Source of the DNA: an uncultured Bacteroidales bacterium
GTDB taxonomy: Bacteria; Bacteroidota; Bacteroidia; Bacteroidales; Paludibacteraceae
Direction: 5' to 3'
Assembly: GCA_900318245.1 (NCBI GenBank)
Contig: ONJT01000008.1
Location: forward strand, 1 to 64,000
DNA: 64,000 nt
Shown here one piece after another: positions 44,509-54,021 of this stretch (position 1 is its first letter; each line of letters begins with the position of its first letter). Both the position numbers and the translations under genes were made by a program. The notes below the pieces were generated by a model. It saw nothing but the letters and a program-made list of their open reading frames with translations. It had not been told where the DNA came from and made no database searches.

Positions 44509-47434
44509 TGTGATCCTCCTTTTCTACGGGTTGTTCGAGTTTGTCGAGTGCGGCGAGGCGTGCGTTGATGAGTGCCGGGATGTCATCGCCTGAGGCGGTG
44601 TAGTTCTGCTGCAGCACGAGCAGGTACTGCCGCGCCTGGAAGAACTCTCCGTGTGCTTTGTTGATGTCGCTCAGCAGGATGAGTGCGCGCGCGAGCCAGT
44701 ACTGCTGCTGCGTATTCATCTGCGTGAAGTGCATGATCTCCGCTTCGGATGCCTCGAGGTCATTAAGCTCGAAATAGCTCTGGGCGAGCAGATACTCGGC
44801 TTCGGCTCCGCGAGCGGTACGTACTTCTGCCGCGAGGGCTTTGAGGTCGGGTTGGGCCTTGGTCCATTGTCCTTTTGCTACGAGTGCTTTGGCACGTCCG
44901 TAGAGTGCTTCCGCGCGCATCTCGTCGCTGACTGGTGCGTCACTCAGGATCTGGTCAGCGATGTCGATGGTTGCCTGGTGACGTCCCAGACGCTGCGAGC
45001 AACGGAGTATACCGAGGCGGGCGATCTGGGTGTTCTCGCGACTCGAGGAGAGGGCGTGCATGCGATAGAACGCCTCCATCGCGGCGGCATAGTCGCCTTT
45101 GTCGAAGCATATCTCTGCTACGCGGGTAGCCGCTTCTTCCTGATACGGATTGGCTGTGCTCTCGGCGAGCACCATATACTGCGCGAGGGCCTCAGACGAC
45201 TTGCCTAAGCGGTAGTACGAATCGGCGAGGTAGTAACGCGCGGTAGTGCAATAGCGTCCTCCGGCGCAGTACTGCGTGATATAATTGCTGAGGGCTACCG
45301 TCGCTTTTTGGTATGCCGCCTGCATATACTGCATCTCCGCCGCCGCATAGAGGAGTGAGTCCTCTTGGGTGGTGACGGTCATATTGATCTTCGCGAGGTT
45401 CTTGGTGTAGGCCAGATATTCCTCCACGCGTCCGTTTTCGACATAGAGCGCCTGCAGCGCGTCGAGGGCGGTATAGGCTTCTTCCGTAGCCGGATATTTC
45501 TCGATAGTCTGGCGGTAAGCGGCGATAGCCTGATCCGTCTCATGCAGATTGCGGTAGATCATCGCGCGCTCAAGCGAAGCCTTGCGGGACAGCGTCGAGT
45601 GGGGATACGTTGCAAGCAACTGCTCGTACGAAGCAATAGCTCCGCGTTCGTTCTCCTGCTGGAGTTGGGCACGGGCGGTCTCGTAGAGACCGTCATCCGC
45701 ATAGTCGGACTTGGGATAGCGCTTCACGAGTTCGGAAAGGATTTTCACTTTCTCGCCGTACTTATGCTGAAGTCCGAGGGCATAGCCTTTCTGGAAGAGG
45801 GCATAGTCGGCTCCTGCGGCCTGCAGCTTGCTGACCTGCGAGTAATAACTGATAGCCGACTGGAACTCGCGCGCATTGAAATAGCAGTCGCCGATACGGT
45901 TGAGGGCATCGGCATAGGTGGGTTCCGTCGCGAGCGCCTCGTCGATATAGGTCGAGAAGGCATTACGCGCGGCGTTATATTGACCTTGCGAGAAGAAGCA
46001 ATACCCCTGTAGGTAGCGTGCGATAACATAGTTATCGGATTTCTTCGCATCGCTGCGGCTGAAGAAAGCCTTCAGGTCCTGTTCGCACTTGGCGTACTCG
46101 CGCAAGCGGTACTCGGCCTCGGCACGTACGTAGTACGCCTCCGTGGTATATTTGTCTGACTCGCCCGTGTGACCGATGACTTCGGTCATCCAATCAACGG
46201 AGGCTTGCATCTTACCTTGCAGGAAGTTATCCGCACCTAACTGGTAGCGCAAATACTGCTTGGTCTGCCGCATCTTTGGCGAGGGCTTAGCAATCGAATC
46301 GAGGGTCGCTATCGCTGCGGCGTAGTTCTTGCTCTGCATGAGCGCATCGCTCAGCAGTTGGTATATCCGCTCCTCGTATTTGGACTCGGGGAACTGGTGC
46401 AGGAAGTCATTGAATGCGCGGACAGATTCGCCCAAAGCGCTCGAACTCTGATAAGTGCAGAGTGCGTAGTTATACGCAGCCTCCTCCGTGACACGCGGCG
46501 TGAGTTTATAGCCCGCTGCGGCCTGATAGGACAGTTTGGCTTGCTCGAGTTGCTTGAGTTGCACATACGCATTTCCCATCGCCAGGCATGCCGCCTCGGA
46601 GAGGGTGTCGTTCTGCTGCTTGACCTGCTTGAGGGCTACGACCGCAGCATCATAATGACCTAAGGCATATTCTGAGGAACCCAGCATAAACATGTCATTG
46701 CGGAGCGGTTCTTCCTTCTGCGCCTTGGCAGCCTGCAGATATTGCTGCAGGTGATCCACCGCCGCGTTATAGTCTTTCTTCTGATATGCTATCTCGCCCA
46801 AGAGACGATGCAACTCGCCGTTGTTCGGGCTGTCGGGGTGCTCAGCCAAAAGCACCTCGGCGCGGATAGCTGCCTCTTCGTAATTGCCCTGCGCAAACTG
46901 AATCTGAGTGATATAATACGGCACGGTCTTGTTGTACTCGGGCGCGTTCTCCAAGCGCTTGAGGGCCGGCAGCGCCTTGTCGTATTTCTCCAGTTTGTAC
47001 ATGCAGTAGGCGTAGTAGTACGTGCCGCGTGTGGCGTAGCGGCTGTCGCCCTTGCTCAACTGCGCGAAGTATATCGACGCGCGCTGGTACTCCTGCAGCA
47101 TGAGGTAGGCGTATCCGCGATAGAACGAATAGTCCGTTTGGTGCTCGCGCGTCAGGGCATGCACCTCGATCGGCTCCAAGAACTTCAGGCTCTGCTTATA
47201 ATGGCCTTTTTCCACTTGGATAATACCCTGCATCAGTTTCACCTCGTCGGCAAAAGTGGTGTATGGGAAGGCCTGCAGATACGCCTTGAGGTCGTTCGGC
47301 AATTGCTTGTCGCGCGTCGGGAATCGCTCCGCGAGGGCTTTATATTGCGTTTCCATCTCCGTCGTCTGGGCGGAAATAGGAGAAACTAGGAACCATAGGA
47401 ATCCCAGGAGACCTAGGAGGATTTGTTTTCTCAT
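44492..47434 (-). CDS. large periplasmic tetratricopeptide-repeat protein
   Basis: A 980-residue secreted protein with a signal peptide (MRKQILLGLLGFLWFLVSPISA), then nearly continuous TPR or TPR-like helical pairs. Examples are AEYRLREYAKCEQDL, QYNAARNAFSTYIDEAL and DYAAAMEAFYRMHAL. It ends in an acidic tail. Such solenoids scaffold envelope complexes. Its stop overlaps the barrel gene, so the two are translationally coupled and probably act together. It overlaps potD by 4 bp upstream, so it may be transcribed with the transporter. Confidence 0.82.
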   Translation of the reverse strand: MRKQILLGLLGFLWFLVSPISAQTTEMETQYKALAERFPTRDKQLPNDLKAYLQAFPYTTFADEVKLMQGIIQVEKGHYKQSLKFLEPIEVHALTREHQTDYSFYRGYAYLMLQEYQRASIYFAQLSKGDSRYATRGTYYYAYCMYKLEKYDKALPALKRLENAPEYNKTVPYYITQIQFAQGNYEEAAIRAEVLLAEHPDSPNNGELHRLLGEIAYQKKDYNAAVDHLQQYLQAAKAQKEEPLRNDMFMLGSSEYALGHYDAAVVALKQVKQQNDTLSEAACLAMGNAYVQLKQLEQAKLSYQAAAGYKLTPRVTEEAAYNYALCTYQSSSALGESVRAFNDFLHQFPESKYEERIYQLLSDALMQSKNYAAAIATLDSIAKPSPKMRQTKQYLRYQLGADNFLQGKMQASVDWMTEVIGHTGESDKYTTEAYYVRAEAEYRLREYAKCEQDLKAFFSRSDAKKSDNYVIARYLQGYCFFSQGQYNAARNAFSTYIDEALATEPTYADALNRIGDCYFNAREFQSAISYYSQVSKLQAAGADYALFQKGYALGLQHKYGEKVKILSELVKRYPKSDYADDGLYETARAQLQQENERGAIASYEQLLATYPHSTLSRKASLERAMIYRNLHETDQAIAAYRQTIEKYPATEEAYTALDALQALYVENGRVEEYLAYTKNLAKINMTVTTQEDSLLYAAAEMQYMQAAYQKATVALSNYITQYCAGGRYCTTARYYLADSYYRLGKSSEALAQYMVLAESTANPYQEEAATRVAEICFDKGDYAAAMEAFYRMHALSSSRENTQIARLGILRCSQRLGRHQATIDIADQILSDAPVSDEMRAEALYGRAKALVAKGQWTKAQPDLKALAAEVRTARGAEAEYLLAQSYFELNDLEASEAEIMHFTQMNTQQQYWLARALILLSDINKAHGEFFQARQYLLVLQQNYTASGDDIPALINARLAALDKLEQPVEKEDHNEEDE
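47386..47420 (-). repeat. 9-bp CTAGG-type array in a signal peptide (TPR protein)
   Basis: TAGG or CAGG at 47387, 47396, 47405 and 47414, exact 9-bp spacing. It encodes LLGLLGFLWFLV in the signal peptide. Confidence 0.55.
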
Positions 47435-48675
47435 CGAGCTAATTTGATTTCATTCCACATCTCGAGCAGCATCTCCTGGCTGTCGCCGGCGTCGTGCATG
47501 AGTGCGCAACGATCGATGGTGCTCTTGTCCGCATAATAGACGGGGTTAAGGTGCAGTGCGTGCGGGTCGAGGATCTCGCCGTCCACCTCGATAGGATCTT
47601 CGCCGAAGAAATACGAAGCATCCACCGTCTCAGGCCATTCCTCTTCGTCGTTCTGCTCCTCGAGAATCTCAGCAGCAGCCAACGGACCACCGGCGCAGGA
47701 TACATATCCGATCTCGTCCATATTCGCCAGCGCGTTGTCGGCGCGGCACATGTAATCGATGAAATAAGTAGCAGCTTTGATGTTCTTCGCGTACTTCGGG
47801 ATTACCCATCCGTCGAACCATACGTTCGAACCCTCTTGAGGCACGATATAATCGAGCATTACACCCATCTCAGCAGCCTCTTCGATGGCGAACTGTGCGT
47901 CGCCTGACCAGCTGAGGTTGAGCCATGCTTTGCCCTTGGTCATCTCTTCCTTACCGAAGTCTACTTCCCATCCGCAGATCTGTTTCTTCGCTTGCAGCAG
48001 GATCTCTTTTACGGCTGCTACGCGCGCCGGAGTGATGTTACGCACGAGTTCGTCGCGGTTCACTTTGCCGGCTTCGATCTGGTCAGCAAACGCATAGAGC
48101 ACGAGTACCGAATAGACATCGCGGAAGGCATCTTTCATCAGGATACGGTTCTCGAATTTCGGATTGAGGATAGCGGCCCAGGACTGCAAGTCTTCGCGGT
48201 TGACGAATTGCGGATTATAGATAAATCCGGTGGTGCCCCACATATACCCTACGGTGTAGTCGCTGACCTGGATGTTCGCGTTCGGAGCCATTTGCTGGAA
48301 CTTATTCAACACAAACGGCGAGATGTTATCGAAATACTTGATCGAGTCGGGGATGAGGTCCTTCTGAATAGGGATCAGCAGGTCTTTCTTAAGCATGCGC
48401 TCGATGATATACTCCGACGGACAGAACACATCGTAGTCTTCGTGACCGACCTCGATCTTCGTGAGTGCGGTCTCGTTGATGTCGAAGGTCTCATAGACGA
48501 TTTCTACTTTCTCGCCCGTCTGCTCAAAATACCACTGCTCGAAGCCCTCCTTGACGTCCTCGTTGATGTAGTCCGCCCAGTTGAGCACTTTGAGTTGATG
48601 CGCGCGGTCCGCACCGCCGCAAGAAGTCAGTACGATGGCAGCAATTGCCATTACCGAAGCAATCAGTTTTTTCAT
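47431..48675 (-). CDS. potD: polyamine-type ABC transporter substrate-binding lipoprotein PotD
   Basis: A 414-residue solute-binding lipoprotein (Cys19 after VLTSC) of the spermidine/putrescine family. It begins LKVLNWADYINEDVKEGFEQ and has YDVFCPSEYIIERM, VGYMWGTTGFIYNP and the WFDGWVIPKYAKN region. Substrate choice among polyamines is not predictable. Near residue 340 an acidic insertion (EEQNDEEEWPE) is unusual. It is the last gene of potA-potB-potC-potD and overlaps potC by 4 bp. Confidence 0.9.
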   Translation of the reverse strand: MKKLIASVMAIAAIVLTSCGGADRAHQLKVLNWADYINEDVKEGFEQWYFEQTGEKVEIVYETFDINETALTKIEVGHEDYDVFCPSEYIIERMLKKDLLIPIQKDLIPDSIKYFDNISPFVLNKFQQMAPNANIQVSDYTVGYMWGTTGFIYNPQFVNREDLQSWAAILNPKFENRILMKDAFRDVYSVLVLYAFADQIEAGKVNRDELVRNITPARVAAVKEILLQAKKQICGWEVDFGKEEMTKGKAWLNLSWSGDAQFAIEEAAEMGVMLDYIVPQEGSNVWFDGWVIPKYAKNIKAATYFIDYMCRADNALANMDEIGYVSCAGGPLAAAEILEEQNDEEEWPETVDASYFFGEDPIEVDGEILDPHALHLNPVYYADKSTIDRCALMHDAGDSQEMLLEMWNEIKLAR

Positions 48676-50048
48676 TTTTCTTCTTGTTTAGAGTTACGTA
48701 TGTTGATATAAATAAGTACAGCAAGCATTACTATCAAGATGATAGTAAAGAGCGGACGCAGCTCAGGGGTCAGACCACCTTTTCGTGCGTCGGAATAGAT
48801 GAAGGTACTAAGCGTCTCAAGTCCGCCGGAACCCTTCGTAAAGAACGTCACGCCGAAGTCATCGACAGAGAGGGTGAGGGCAAGGATGAAGCCCGAGAGC
48901 ATACCCGGCCATAGTTCCGGTAGCATTACCATCCGCAGGGCTTGCGCGGGTGTCGCACCGAGGTCGAGCGCCGCCTCATAGGTATTGGGGTTCATGCGGC
49001 TCAGACGCGGTAACACGCTGAGTACCACGTATGGTGTACAGAACACCACATGTGCGATGCAGACTGTCGCCAATCCCTGACTGACGCCTAAAGCGACGAA
49101 GAGCAGGAAGAGCGATATACCGGTGATGATATCCGGGTTGATCATCGGCACGGAGTTCAGCAGGCTGACGACCTTACGGCTACGCGCCCGCATGTTATAG
49201 ATACCGATAGCGGCGAGTGTGCCGAGGACGGTAGAGGCGACGGCCGCAATGAGGGCAATCACCACTGTGTACCAGATAGCGCTGTTCAGTCCTGCATCCG
49301 CCTTGCCCGTGAAGAGATTGAGATAGAGGTCGAACGAGAAACCCGTCCAGTTGCCGAGAATCTTACTCTTCGTGAACGAGAAGACAGCAATCAGCGCGAT
49401 CGGCGCATAGAGGACGAGCAGCAAGAGCCATAAGTAGAGTTGCGAGCCGTAATGACGACGCATGCCTAAGCGCTTGCGGCGCAGAATCTCCTGCTCCACA
49501 GACGAGAGATTTTTCTCGCGGCGGCGCTGGATGATCAGCACGACGGCATAGACGATGCCGGCGATGAGCAGTAGTCCTGCGCAGAGCCATCCGAGCCATG
49601 CCGTTGAGCGTGCAGGCGCACTGGTAGCGTCCTGAACGTAGGTCTCGAAGACGCTATAAGCATTTTGGCGGAATACCTTCTGTCCGCGGTTCTTTACCTC
49701 TTTCTTTGTGCGCCAAACGGTCCATGTGATGCCTTCCGCGTCGGTGTAACTATAGATACTGTCGCCCCACGCGGTTAAAGCTGGTGAGGGAAGGTCTGCA
49801 AAGAAAAAATCGAGTGGTTTCAGCACATCCGGCGTCTCGAGTGTACCGAAGGTAGTATAACTGCCATTCGCCAGCGTCACATTCACTTTCTCGCCCGCAA
49901 AACTCTCCGGGAATTCCTCTAACAATGCCACGTCGCGCGTCGCGCCGATGCGTAACTCATAGGTGAGGTTGGATTGCGCGAAGGCGGGAACTACTAGGGA
50001 CCCTAAGAATCCTAGAAGCCCTAGGAAGACTAGTCTAAATGTTCTCAT
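48672..50048 (-). CDS. potC: PotC permease with an extra secreted N-terminal domain
   Basis: A 458-residue protein about 190 residues longer than normal PotC. Residues 1-24 form a signal peptide whose core is encoded by a 9-bp repeat. Residues 25-150 are a soluble, probably periplasmic domain I cannot assign. A membrane helix is at about 153-175, followed by a basic cytoplasmic linker. From M196 (MRRHYGSQLYLWLLLLVLY) onward the sequence is a complete PotC permease with the EAALDLGATPAQALRMVMLP coupling motif. It overlaps potB and potD by 4 bp each. Confidence 0.85.
   Translation of the reverse strand: MRTFRLVFLGLLGFLGSLVVPAFAQSNLTYELRIGATRDVALLEEFPESFAGEKVNVTLANGSYTTFGTLETPDVLKPLDFFFADLPSPALTAWGDSIYSYTDAEGITWTVWRTKKEVKNRGQKVFRQNAYSVFETYVQDATSAPARSTAWLGWLCAGLLLIAGIVYAVVLIIQRRREKNLSSVEQEILRRKRLGMRRHYGSQLYLWLLLLVLYAPIALIAVFSFTKSKILGNWTGFSFDLYLNLFTGKADAGLNSAIWYTVVIALIAAVASTVLGTLAAIGIYNMRARSRKVVSLLNSVPMINPDIITGISLFLLFVALGVSQGLATVCIAHVVFCTPYVVLSVLPRLSRMNPNTYEAALDLGATPAQALRMVMLPELWPGMLSGFILALTLSVDDFGVTFFTKGSGGLETLSTFIYSDARKGGLTPELRPLFTIILIVMLAVLIYINIRNSKQEEK
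49991..50036 (-). repeat. 9-bp CTAGG-type array in a signal peptide (PotC)
   Basis: TAGG, TAAG, TAGA, TAGG and TAGT at 49995, 50004, 50013, 50022 and 50031: five units at exact 9-bp spacing. They encode the FLGLLGFLGSLVV core of the PotC signal peptide. Confidence 0.6.
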
Positions 50049-50842
50049 ACCAGCCCTCCTTTCTCCTCGTCTTTGCTATCGTGATCACCGAAGAACGAGG
50101 TCAGACCGATGATGATCAGCAATACCAACGACAACACTGCACCGTAGTTGAGCAGGTCGGTTGTGGTGATGTAGTCCTGAATAAGGCTACCGAACAGTTT
50201 GATATTATTATGCGTCAATAGCTCTGCTATTGCAAAGGTAGAGACGGTAGGCATGAAGACCATCACGATACCGCTGTACACACCCGGCATGGAGAGCGGA
50301 ACGATCACTTTCCAGAAGCACGTCCAGCGGTTGGCACCTAAGTCCTGCGCTGCCTCGACGAGCGAGTTGTCCATCTTCTGCAGAGTGTTATAGATCGGGT
50401 AGATCATGAAGGGCAGATAGTCGTAGCAAAGGCCGAAAAGCAGTGCTCCTTCGCCGAGCGGCAGTCCGCACATATTGAACAGCTCTACCGTAGCGACGGT
50501 GCGCAAGAGGAAGTTGATCCACATCGGCAGGATGAACAGCATCGCCATCACTTTCGGCGTCTTGAAGTCTTCCTGGGCCATGATATACGCCGCCGGATAA
50601 CCGATGAGCAGACAGATAGCCGTGTTGAAAACCGCTATCATGAGCGAATACAGGAAAGTCTGGATAGCTTCGCTATGCGTAAAGAACTTCGCGAAATTGC
50701 GGATCGTGAAATGGCCGTCGATATCCGTGAAAGCATACACGCCTACGAGAATCAACGGAAGTATCACGAACATCGCCATAAAGAGGATGTACGGCCATGC
50801 CCACGTGCGACGCGAAGAGAATATTTGAACCAGTTTATTCAT
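50045..50842 (-). CDS. potB: polyamine-type ABC transporter permease PotB
   Basis: A 265-residue inner-membrane permease with about six helices and the ATPase-coupling motif [25 protein letters not shown]. Length is normal. It pairs with PotC and overlaps potA by 8 bp and potC by 4 bp. Confidence 0.92.
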   Translation of the reverse strand: MNKLVQIFSSRRTWAWPYILFMAMFVILPLILVGVYAFTDIDGHFTIRNFAKFFTHSEAIQTFLYSLMIAVFNTAICLLIGYPAAYIMAQEDFKTPKVMAMLFILPMWINFLLRTVATVELFNMCGLPLGEGALLFGLCYDYLPFMIYPIYNTLQKMDNSLVEAAQDLGANRWTCFWKVIVPLSMPGVYSGIVMVFMPTVSTFAIAELLTHNNIKLFGSLIQDYITTTDLLNYGAVLSLVLLIIIGLTSFFGDHDSKDEEKGGLV

Positions 50843-52301
50843 CCCACTTATCCAACTTAATCTTATGCGGCGGAATGACGATACCTACGCGGTCGCCGTC
50901 ATCCCATACATCATTGGTATTGACGTACAAATCATGTCCCTCATCCGTACGGATGGTGAGGTGGTAATGGTTGCCTTTGAAGAGGATGAAATGTACCTCG
51001 CCGGACAGTGTACCTTCTTCTTCGTAGTCCTGCAGGTCGATGTCGCGGAACTTCACGCGCACTTGGACCTTGTCACCTGCGGCAAACGGCGCGATCTGCT
51101 TCTCGTCCACTTCCCATTCGGCATCGAGGAACCAAACCTTACCGTTCTTGAGCACTTCGCCTTCAAAATAATTGTAGATATAGTGCTCTTTCTTCATGAT
51201 CTGGATATCCTCCGGCCGCACGAGCATACCTACTTCCGTGCCGGGCAGGTACTCGTGATAGTCCTGGATAAGGAACTCGTAGTTATCGGGGGTGAGCACG
51301 CGCATCTCATAGTGCACGCCCTTGAAGATACAAGTTTGCACTTCGCCGTACCACTTGGTAAACTTACCTTTTGGTACGCGATCTTCGGCATCATCGTCTT
51401 CGTTAGCAACGACCTTGCCGCGTTTCTCGTCTTCCTTGCGCCAGAGATAGATATCCTCCGGGCGGATAACGACATCCACGGGGTTGTTCTCGCCGAAACC
51501 GGTGTCGATACAGTCGAACTCCTGGCCGCAGAACTCTACGCGCTTGTCGCGAATCATCGTGCCGGAGAGGATATTGCTCTCGCCGATAAAGTCCGCCACA
51601 AAGCAGTTTTGCGGTTCGTTGTATATGTCCGTCGGGGTACCAATCTGCTGGATCTTGCCTTCGTTCATGACGACTACGCGGTCGGAGAGCGTAAGTGCTT
51701 CTTCCTGGTCGTGGGTAACGTAGATGAAGGTAATGCCGAGCTTCTCGTGTAACTCCTTCAACTCAATCTGCATGTCATGGCGCATCTTGAGGTCGAGCGC
51801 CGAGAGGGGCTCGTCGAGCAAGAGTACTTCGGGCTTATTCACGATTGCGCGCGCGATAGCTACGCGCTGCTGCTGACCACCGGAGAGGGTGTCCACTTCA
51901 CGCTCCTCGTAGCCTGTGAGGTTCGCCATTTTGAGTGCCTGACGCACTTTTTTCTTAATCGTTTCAGGGTCCTCTTTCTTCAGTTTGAGACCGAAGGCGA
52001 CGTTGTTGAATACATTGAGATGGGGGAACAGCGCGTATTTCTGGAATACGGTGTTCACCGGCCGCTTGTACGGCGGAGTCTTGGTGACGTCTTCGCCCTT
52101 GAGTAATATCTCACCCGAAGAGGCTACTTGAAAACCGGCGATGCAACGCAAGAGGGTGGTCTTGCCGCAGCCGGAAGGGCCTAAGATAGTGACGAACTCG
52201 CCTTTTTTTACCTGCAAGCTGACGTCATTCAGCGCATACTTTCCGTCCTCAAAACGCTTGAAGACGTGGTTTACTTCAATGATAAACTCTGATTTTGCCA
52301 T
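50835..52301 (-). CDS. potA: polyamine-type ABC transporter ATP-binding protein PotA, extended C-terminus
   Basis: A 488-residue ATPase. Walker [10 protein letters not shown] is at 41-49, the signature LSGGQQQRV near 145, and Walker [12 protein letters not shown] near 164. The regulatory TOBE region begins near 240. It is about 110 residues longer than usual PotA, because the C-terminal half seems to hold a duplicated TOBE-like unit; both halves contain VRPEDI- and GVHY/GNHY-like segments. The start at ATG 52301 begins the conserved [17 protein letters not shown]. First gene of the operon, with its own promoter 56 bp upstream. Confidence 0.92.
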   Translation of the reverse strand: MAKSEFIIEVNHVFKRFEDGKYALNDVSLQVKKGEFVTILGPSGCGKTTLLRCIAGFQVASSGEILLKGEDVTKTPPYKRPVNTVFQKYALFPHLNVFNNVAFGLKLKKEDPETIKKKVRQALKMANLTGYEEREVDTLSGGQQQRVAIARAIVNKPEVLLLDEPLSALDLKMRHDMQIELKELHEKLGITFIYVTHDQEEALTLSDRVVVMNEGKIQQIGTPTDIYNEPQNCFVADFIGESNILSGTMIRDKRVEFCGQEFDCIDTGFGENNPVDVVIRPEDIYLWRKEDEKRGKVVANEDDDAEDRVPKGKFTKWYGEVQTCIFKGVHYEMRVLTPDNYEFLIQDYHEYLPGTEVGMLVRPEDIQIMKKEHYIYNYFEGEVLKNGKVWFLDAEWEVDEKQIAPFAAGDKVQVRVKFRDIDLQDYEEEGTLSGEVHFILFKGNHYHLTIRTDEGHDLYVNTNDVWDDGDRVGIVIPPHKIKLDKWDE

Positions 52302-52356
52302 TTCCTTTTTACGCGTGTGTGGCGTGCACGCGGGCACGCACTGTGCAATTTGGCCG

Positions 52357-52387
52357 CAAAAGTACTCAAAAAAAATGGATTGTGCAA
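52357..52387 (-). promoter_or_regulatory. promoter of the potABCD operon
   Basis: Minus-strand TTG (52387-52385), a 20-bp spacer and TACTTTTG (52364-52357) followed by CGGCC. The leader (52350-52305) is rich in alternating GTGC/GCGC steps. Confidence 0.8.
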
Positions 52388-52436
52388 ATATTCGCCTATA
52401 AAAAATGACTTTTTTGAAAAAAAAATCATGAATTTT

Positions 52437-52467
52437 TTGGTCAATTCAAAAAAAAGCAGTACCTTTG
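52437..52467 (+). promoter_or_regulatory. promoter of the rpsF-rpsR-rplI-rpmE operon
   Basis: TTG (52437-52439), a 20-bp spacer and TACCTTTG (52460-52467) followed by CAGCCC. The TATAT part seen in other promoters is absent. The roughly 85-base leader includes GTGCTGTGCGCGCTGACG and could carry autoregulatory structure. Confidence 0.82.
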
Positions 52468-52559
52468 CAGCCCATTTCGTGCTGTGCGCGCTGACGTATA
52501 TGTGCGAGTGGACAATAAAAAATCATTATTAACTAACTTAAAATTAAGGTTTTACTACA

Positions 52560-52904
52560 ATGGTAAATCATTATGAAACTGCCTTCGTTTTAACTCCCGT
52601 TTTGTCTGAACCGCAGACGAAGGAGGCAGTAGAAAAATTCGAGAATCTTCTCACGCAGAATGGCGGTACCATCCTGAACCGTGAGGAGTGGGGTTTGAAG
52701 CAACTTGCTTATCCCATCCAAGGTAAAAATTCGGGTTTCTATTTCATTCTTCAGTTTGATGCAGAGCCCGCTGTAATCGCTACCCTCGAGACCGAGTTCC
52801 GTCGTGATGAGCGTGTAATCCGCTTCCTGACAACGCGTCTTGACAAGTACGCATTCGAGTACGCTGAGAAGCGTCGTAACAACTTCAAAAAAGAGGAGGC
52901 TTAA
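52560..52904 (+). CDS. rpsF: 30S ribosomal protein S6
   Basis: A 114-residue S6 with the family opening [17 protein letters not shown] and [23 protein letters not shown]. It partners with S18 in the small-subunit platform. Normal length, without a long glutamate tail. It is followed by rpsR after 2 bp. Confidence 0.97.
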   Translation: MVNHYETAFVLTPVLSEPQTKEAVEKFENLLTQNGGTILNREEWGLKQLAYPIQGKNSGFYFILQFDAEPAVIATLETEFRRDERVIRFLTTRLDKYAFEYAEKRRNNFKKEEA

Positions 52905-52906
52905 TC

Positions 52907-53173
52907 ATGGCACAGAATGACGAAATCCGCTATCTGACTCCGCAAGGTTCGGATCAGAAGAAGAAAAAGTACTGCCGTTTCAAAAAGAGCGGTATCAAGT
53001 ACATCGATTACAAAGATCCTGAGTTCCTGAAGAAGTTCCTGAACGAGCAAGGCAAGATCCTGCCGCGCCGTATCACCGGTACTTCGCTGAAGTTCCAACG
53101 TAAAGTTGCTCAGGCCGTTAAGAAAGCACGCCACTTGGCTTTGCTGCCTTACGTAACCGACATGATGAAGTAA
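52907..53173 (+). CDS. rpsR: 30S ribosomal protein S18
   Basis: An 88-residue S18 with the core [54 protein letters not shown]. Basic and of normal length, directly after rpsF as in most bacteria. Confidence 0.97.
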   Translation: MAQNDEIRYLTPQGSDQKKKKYCRFKKSGIKYIDYKDPEFLKKFLNEQGKILPRRITGTSLKFQRKVAQAVKKARHLALLPYVTDMMK

Positions 53174-53201
53174 TTAACCCTTAAAGTAGAAAGGAAAGAA
53201 C

Positions 53202-53645
53202 ATGGAAGTAATTCTTATTCAAGACCTGGCTAATCTGGGTTTCAAGAACGACATCGTAAAAGTACGTGACGGCTACGGACGTAACTACCTGCTGCCGCAG
53301 AAGATTGCTATCATCGCAAATGAGAGCAACAAGAAGCAGCTCGCTGAGAACCTCAAGCAACAGGCTCACAAAGCCGCTAAACTGCTGGCTGACGCTCAGG
53401 CTCTCGAGGCAAAACTCGCAGAGACCGTAATCGAGGTAAAAGTAAAAGCAAACGAGGACGGCAAGATCTTCGGTACTGTTACCACCGCCGCTATCTCCCA
53501 GGCACTCGCTGCACAGGAGATCAACATCGACAAGAAGGTCATCACGATCGCTGAGCCGATTAAAGAGGTAGGTGAGCACACCGCTCAAGCACGTCTCCAC
53601 CGCGAGGTGAAAGCTGACATCAAGCTGAACGTAGTCGCTGAGTAA
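53202..53645 (+). CDS. rplI: 50S ribosomal protein L9
   Basis: A 147-residue L9. The N-terminal rRNA-binding domain (MEVILIQDLANLGFKNDIVKVRDGYGRNYLLPQ) is joined by a long charged helix to the C-terminal domain. It completes the conserved rpsF-rpsR-rplI order. Confidence 0.97.
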   Translation: MEVILIQDLANLGFKNDIVKVRDGYGRNYLLPQKIAIIANESNKKQLAENLKQQAHKAAKLLADAQALEAKLAETVIEVKVKANEDGKIFGTVTTAAISQALAAQEINIDKKVITIAEPIKEVGEHTAQARLHREVKADIKLNVVAE

Positions 53646-53685
53646 ACTAGAGTATTAACCAAAAGATTTATGAAGGTTCGTGCAA

Positions 53686-53716
53686 GTCGAGCGTAAGCTC
53701 GCTTACGCAGCTCGAC
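53686..53716 (+). promoter_or_regulatory. hairpin in the rplI-rpmE gap
   Basis: GTCGAGCGTAAG (53686-53697) pairs with CTTACGCAGCTCGAC (53702-53716) around a CTCG loop with a two-base bulge. No T-run follows, so it is not a terminator. It may be a processing site or a control element for L31. A mini-frame at 53670-53696 reads MKVRASRA and stops inside the hairpin. Confidence 0.55.
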
Positions 53717-53754
53717 GAAGCCGAAACTCCAGAATTTAAATTTCAATTTAAATT

Positions 53755-54009
53755 ATGAAAAAAGGAATTCATCCTGATAACTACCGCGTAGTAGTTTTCA
53801 AAGATATGTCTGACGGTACTCAGTTCTTCAGCCGCTCTACGGCAGCTACGAAGGACACGATCGAAATCGACGGCGTTCAGTATCCGCTGATCAAGCTCGA
53901 GATCTCGAACACGAGTCACCCGTTCTATACCGGCAAATCGAAGCTGGTGGACACCGCCGGTCGCGTGGACAAGTTTATGTCTCGCTACGGCAATCGCAAC
54001 CGCAAGTAA
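53755..54009 (+). CDS. rpmE: 50S ribosomal protein L31 type B
   Basis: An 84-residue L31 of the B type: [19 protein letters not shown] at the N-terminus and [26 protein letters not shown] at the end. The zinc-binding cysteines of type A are absent. It is the last gene of the ribosomal operon and is followed by a strong terminator. A repeated AATTTAAATT precedes its ATG. Confidence 0.95.
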   Translation: MKKGIHPDNYRVVVFKDMSDGTQFFSRSTAATKDTIEIDGVQYPLIKLEISNTSHPFYTGKSKLVDTAGRVDKFMSRYGNRNRK

Positions 54010-54021
54010 TACTTGTGTGGG

